64,000 nt of DNA from Streptomyces sp. BK340 (lineage in GTDB: Bacteria; Actinomycetota; Actinomycetes; Streptomycetales; Streptomycetaceae). Below, piece by piece: positions 61,406-64,000 of the stretch. A program made the position numbers and the translations under genes. The stretch's first letter is position 1, and each line of letters begins with the position of its first letter. Below the pieces are notes generated by a model. The model saw only the letters and a program-made list of their open reading frames with translations. It ran no database searches and was not told where the DNA came from. The stretch is taken from contig NZ_VISR01000033.1 in assembly GCF_007827595.1 (NCBI RefSeq), positions 54,986 to 118,985 of the forward strand. The letters run 5' to 3'.

Positions 61406-63493
61406 CTACACGCTAGGTGTGACGGTGATCGTGCACAGTCGCTTGGTGGCCCTGGTCAGGGCGACGTACAGGTCGCGCTCGCCGCCAGGGCGGGCGGCGG
61501 TGATCTCATCAGGGTCGACCACGACGGTAGCGTCGAACTCCAAGCCGCGCGCCTGAGAAGCCGGCACCAGTCGGGCATGCTGTTCGATCCCCGCATCCGT
61601 GAGCTGCTCCGTCCTGCCATCGGCGCAGATCACCCCGACCAACTCGCCCGGGTACGTGGCGCCCTGCTCCCGTAGCTCCCGTACGAGGGCGGCAATCAGC
61701 GACTCCGGGGCCGCGGCGAGGGTTCGAGGCACCTCGCCGCGCCGGATCGATCGCACCGGCGGCCGGCCCGGGGCGATCCGGGCGAGCAAGTCCCCTGTGG
61801 CTGCGAGGATCTCCTGGGTGGTCCGGTAGCTGACGGTCAGGGTTCGAAGATCGAAGCGCCGCCCGAGGTCCGGGCCGAGGGCCTCCTTCCAGTCCCGGGC
61901 CACCGTCGCCGGTCCTGCCTGGGCGAAATCTCCGACCAACGTCATCGACCTGCCAGGGCAACGGCGTTCGATCATCCGCCACTGCATGACGGTGAGCTCT
62001 TGCGCCTCGTCGACGACGACGTGTCCGAAGGCGTGCTCGGGCGGGCCGTCGACCAGGCTCGCCGCCTCGTCGAGAAGCGGCACATCGGCGTCCGTCCAGG
62101 GCGCGTCGGGCGTTCGCCGCAGCAGGGCCCGCTGGTCGTCGGTGAACTGCCCCAGGTGCGCGGCCAGCAGGTCGGCATCCGTCAGCAGGGCGCGGACCAC
62201 GTCGCCGGGCGTGAGCCGCGGCCACAGGTCCTCGACGGCCTGATCGAGCAGTGCGTCGTCCAGAAGGTCGGCGCGCACGGCTTCGGCGTCGAACTCGTCG
62301 GCACCTGTGGCGGGAGTGTCGTCGACACCGAGGCGGCGCAGGTCCGCTGCCGCAGCCCGGTCAAGGTCGAGGCCGGTCAGTTCCGCCACCTCGGCGTCGA
62401 TACGTTCGAGCGCCTCGGCGCCACTGCGGGCAAGCTCACGGACGAGGGCGTCGACCAGCAGCTCCTTGAACAGCCGACGCGCCCGGTTGTGCGCGAGACC
62501 ACTGGTCTGGGCCGACTCCCGTGCTTGTGTGACATCACTGTCCCGCAGATGAATCCATTCCTGCCCGACCCGGACGTCGAAGTCGCCGCCCGGAGCCTGC
62601 CGCGAGCGGACCACGGCGGCCAGCCCGGCGGCCAGTGCGGCACGACCCTTCAGGCGCGCCACCTCGAAGGTGTCCGCGGCACCCGGCACGACGCCGGCCA
62701 GTTCCTCGCACGTCGCCAAGACGACGTCGCTCTCCCCGAGCGAGGGCAGGACCTGGCAGATGTAGTCGAGGAACCGCGCGTTCGGCCCCAGTACGAGCAC
62801 GCCGCGCTCAGATGCCTTGGGGAACGCGTACAGCACATACGCGGCGCGGTGCAGCGCCACCACCGTCTTTCCGGTGCCCGGTCCGCCCTGCACCACCGTC
62901 ACCCCACGGTGCGGCGACCGGACGATCGCGTCCTGCTCGGCCTGGAGCGTGGCAACCGCCGTCCTCATACGTCCCGTGCGCCTCTCCTGGAGCGCCGCCG
63001 TCAACGGGCCGTCGCCGACGACGTCCTGTCCGGTGGGTGCGGAGCCGTCAAGCAGCTCATCGCTCACCCCCACCACCGTGCGTCCCGCCAGACGCAGATG
63101 GCGGCGCCGCCGCAACCCCATGGGGTGAACCGGTGTCGCCTCATAGAAAGGCCGAGCGGCCTCGGCCCGCCAATCGACCAGCAGTGGCAGCTCGTCCGAG
63201 TCCCTGTGCAGCCCCAGCCGACCGATCCGCAGGACGGTCCCGTCCGCAAGGTCGATCCGGCCGAAGACCAACCCGTCCTCTGCTCCCTCCAGCCGACGAA
63301 CCTCCCTCACCAGCCGGCCGGCCGTCACCTCCCGCTCGTACGTCTCGCCCGCACTTCCAGGCGGCGACGCCAGCACGCGCGCCAGTTGCGCCCGCGCCCC
63401 GGCCAGCCGCTCGTCCAACAGCTCGCCTACGACGGACACCTGGACTCGCTCAAGCTCCACCTCACGCGCGGCACCATCGTTGATCTGCGACAA
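61406..63493 (-). CDS. HelD-like UvrD-family ATPase (RNA polymerase-associated motor)
   Basis: This 695-residue SF1 ATPase has an N-terminal coiled-coil arm (about 8-70), Walker A VQGGPGTGKTVVALHR (204-210 core), DEAQELTVMQWRM (Walker B), LVGDFAQAGP, LTVSYRTTQEIL and the C-terminal ARGLEFDATVVVDPDEI and YVALTRATKRL. The size and arm fit HelD/HelR proteins, which clear stalled RNA polymerase and in some actinomycetes confer rifamycin tolerance. The start is TTG with GGGGAGG 7 bp upstream. A rifamycin-associated element was not seen upstream. Confidence 0.9.
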   Translation of the reverse strand: MSQINDGAAREVELERVQVSVVGELLDERLAGARAQLARVLASPPGSAGETYEREVTAGRLVREVRRLEGAEDGLVFGRIDLADGTVLRIGRLGLHRDSDELPLLVDWRAEAARPFYEATPVHPMGLRRRRHLRLAGRTVVGVSDELLDGSAPTGQDVVGDGPLTAALQERRTGRMRTAVATLQAEQDAIVRSPHRGVTVVQGGPGTGKTVVALHRAAYVLYAFPKASERGVLVLGPNARFLDYICQVLPSLGESDVVLATCEELAGVVPGAADTFEVARLKGRAALAAGLAAVVRSRQAPGGDFDVRVGQEWIHLRDSDVTQARESAQTSGLAHNRARRLFKELLVDALVRELARSGAEALERIDAEVAELTGLDLDRAAAADLRRLGVDDTPATGADEFDAEAVRADLLDDALLDQAVEDLWPRLTPGDVVRALLTDADLLAAHLGQFTDDQRALLRRTPDAPWTDADVPLLDEAASLVDGPPEHAFGHVVVDEAQELTVMQWRMIERRCPGRSMTLVGDFAQAGPATVARDWKEALGPDLGRRFDLRTLTVSYRTTQEILAATGDLLARIAPGRPPVRSIRRGEVPRTLAAAPESLIAALVRELREQGATYPGELVGVICADGRTEQLTDAGIEQHARLVPASQARGLEFDATVVVDPDEITAARPGGERDLYVALTRATKRLCTITVTPSV

Positions 63494-63871
63494 GAAAAGG
63501 CCTCCCCGTTCAGCCCGCCACCAGTTCGAGGCGCCACTATGCAGATGAATTCCGGAAAAGTAAATCTTGACCGAACGAGGTGGAATGTGGCCTCTGATGC
63601 GACACCAAGCCAGTCTGTGGCTCCGGCATGGAGTTCCGTTTGATCGCGCCGCACCGCCGACTGTGACGGGAGGAAACCCCGACCTTGCCGCACGCCACCC
63701 TGCGCGCCGCCACGAGAGAGCCCGGCTTGCACTGCCCGCAGCGAATAGTGCGTCCGCCGCTTTCAGTGGCCGGATCGAAGCTTTGGCTCAATTTCCGTGC
63801 AGGTGCCGCTGTGAGAGACGACTGGTCGTCCCAGGACAGCTCTCGAAGTCGCCTGCAAATGAGCCGACTTA
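63494..63871. other. intergenic region upstream of the HelD-like gene
   Basis: About 380 bp without a supported gene. The part next to the gene (63535-63600) is AT-richer (GAATTC, AAAAGTAAATC) and probably holds the helicase promoter. Short frames further right do not match any family I recognise. Confidence 0.45.
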
Positions 63872-64000
63872 AGAGGTTGTCTCACAGGTGTTTTTGGCGA
63901 GCTTCTACTGAGGTTGAACTCGGGTTGTCGTGGTCGTGATGGATAGTCCGGTCCCGGCGAGGCATCCGTCGATCAGGTCGGGGCGGTACTGGATCGTTCT
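63872..64000 (-). mobile_element. insertion sequence end, partial
   Basis: The segment starts near GAGGTTGTCTCACAGGTG, which looks like an IS terminal repeat, and runs off the window. It contains the 3' end of a transposase gene on the minus strand. Confidence 0.65.
63905..64000 (-). CDS. transposase C-terminus, partial
   Basis: The minus strand reads RTIQYRPDLIDGCLAGTGLS then ITTTTTRVQPQ and a stop at 63905. An ending of the type 'RP.LID.CLAGTGL' is common in Streptomyces IS5/IS4-like transposases. Most of the gene lies beyond the window, so intactness and family cannot be decided. Confidence 0.7.
   Translation of the reverse strand, partial: RTIQYRPDLIDGCLAGTGLSITTTTTRVQPQ

Noticed and set aside
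63494..63640. Rifamycin-associated element upstream of the HelD-like gene
   Set aside because: No long palindrome of that type is visible in the upstream region.
63537..63872. Short frames on both strands upstream of the helicase
   Set aside because: No motif, no ribosome site and inconsistent codon bias.

Overview
The window is about 64 kb of very GC-rich DNA. It has strong third-codon G/C bias, GGAGG-type ribosome sites, frequent GTG and some TTG starts, and gene families typical of actinomycetes (DUF4232 lipoprotein, ECF sigma with DGPF partner, CBS-BON proteins, tandem universal stress proteins, HelD-like motor). This points to Streptomyces or a close relative. No rRNA, tRNA, CRISPR array or replication origin was seen. 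The mix of accessory genes, many decayed genes and two mobile-element traces looks like an arm region of a linear Streptomyces chromosome rather than the core; that placement is inference.

Layout. 1-5 kb: a response regulator cut by the window edge with a palindromic upstream site, a lipoprotein, a small membrane protein, a duplicated-domain protein and a methyltransferase. 5-9 kb: a fused HAD phosphatase/GT20 synthase that resembles glucosylglycerol (osmolyte) synthases, small unknowns and an N-terminally broken F420-type oxidoreductase. 9-14 kb: a DGPF/YciI protein with its ECF42-type sigma factor, two more YciI-like proteins, a DUF6529-like membrane protein, a sulfotransferase, a HAD phosphatase and a LacI-type remnant.

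14.3-18.4 kb: a tightly coupled three-gene operon of membrane pseudokinase, CHAT-domain protein and alpha/beta hydrolase. The CHAT gene has lost its catalytic-cysteine region together with its frame. This is the best candidate in the window for an undescribed system, probably inactivated in this copy. 18.7-25 kb: an MFS exporter, a thioredoxin-fold protein, a phosphatase-fold protein without its RHG motif, a NarL-type two-component pair and a DUF418-like membrane protein. 24.9-29 kb: a LysR regulator divergent from a diaminopropionate ammonia-lyase, an allantoate amidohydrolase/carbamoylase and an M20 peptidase remnant; together they suggest nitrogen scavenging from ureido or diamino compounds.

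29-33 kb: an esterase/beta-lactamase-fold protein, a frameshifted DUF4239 gene and a secreted GH5 endoglycoceramidase-like enzyme. 32.9-39.6 kb: a dormancy/hypoxia-type island with a nitroreductase remnant, a USP remnant, two CBS-BON proteins, two double-USP proteins, a zinc alcohol dehydrogenase, a cyclic-nucleotide-fold protein and a DUF2231 membrane protein. Two GGGAC/GTCCC palindromes near its promoters resemble DosR/DevR-type boxes.

39.6-49 kb: acetyltransferases, a GlxA-type AraC regulator divergent from a quinone-oxidoreductase-like enzyme, a suspicious G/C homopolymer block that may be an assembly join, a secreted PI-PLC-like enzyme, a proline-rich and a glycine-repeat cell-surface type protein, a TetR remnant and a VOC protein. 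49-57 kb: a LivJ-like binding protein without signal peptide, a DUF899 protein, a TOPRIM protein, and an arsenic cluster (arsC, aquaporin, arsR, divergent arsI/cadI) with an 11-bp inverted repeat operator. A MITE-like element has inserted at the arsI stop codon. 57-64 kb: small unknown genes, VOC, GNAT-like and SnoaL-like proteins, a HelD-like RNA-polymerase/helicase motor, and the end of an insertion sequence running off the window.
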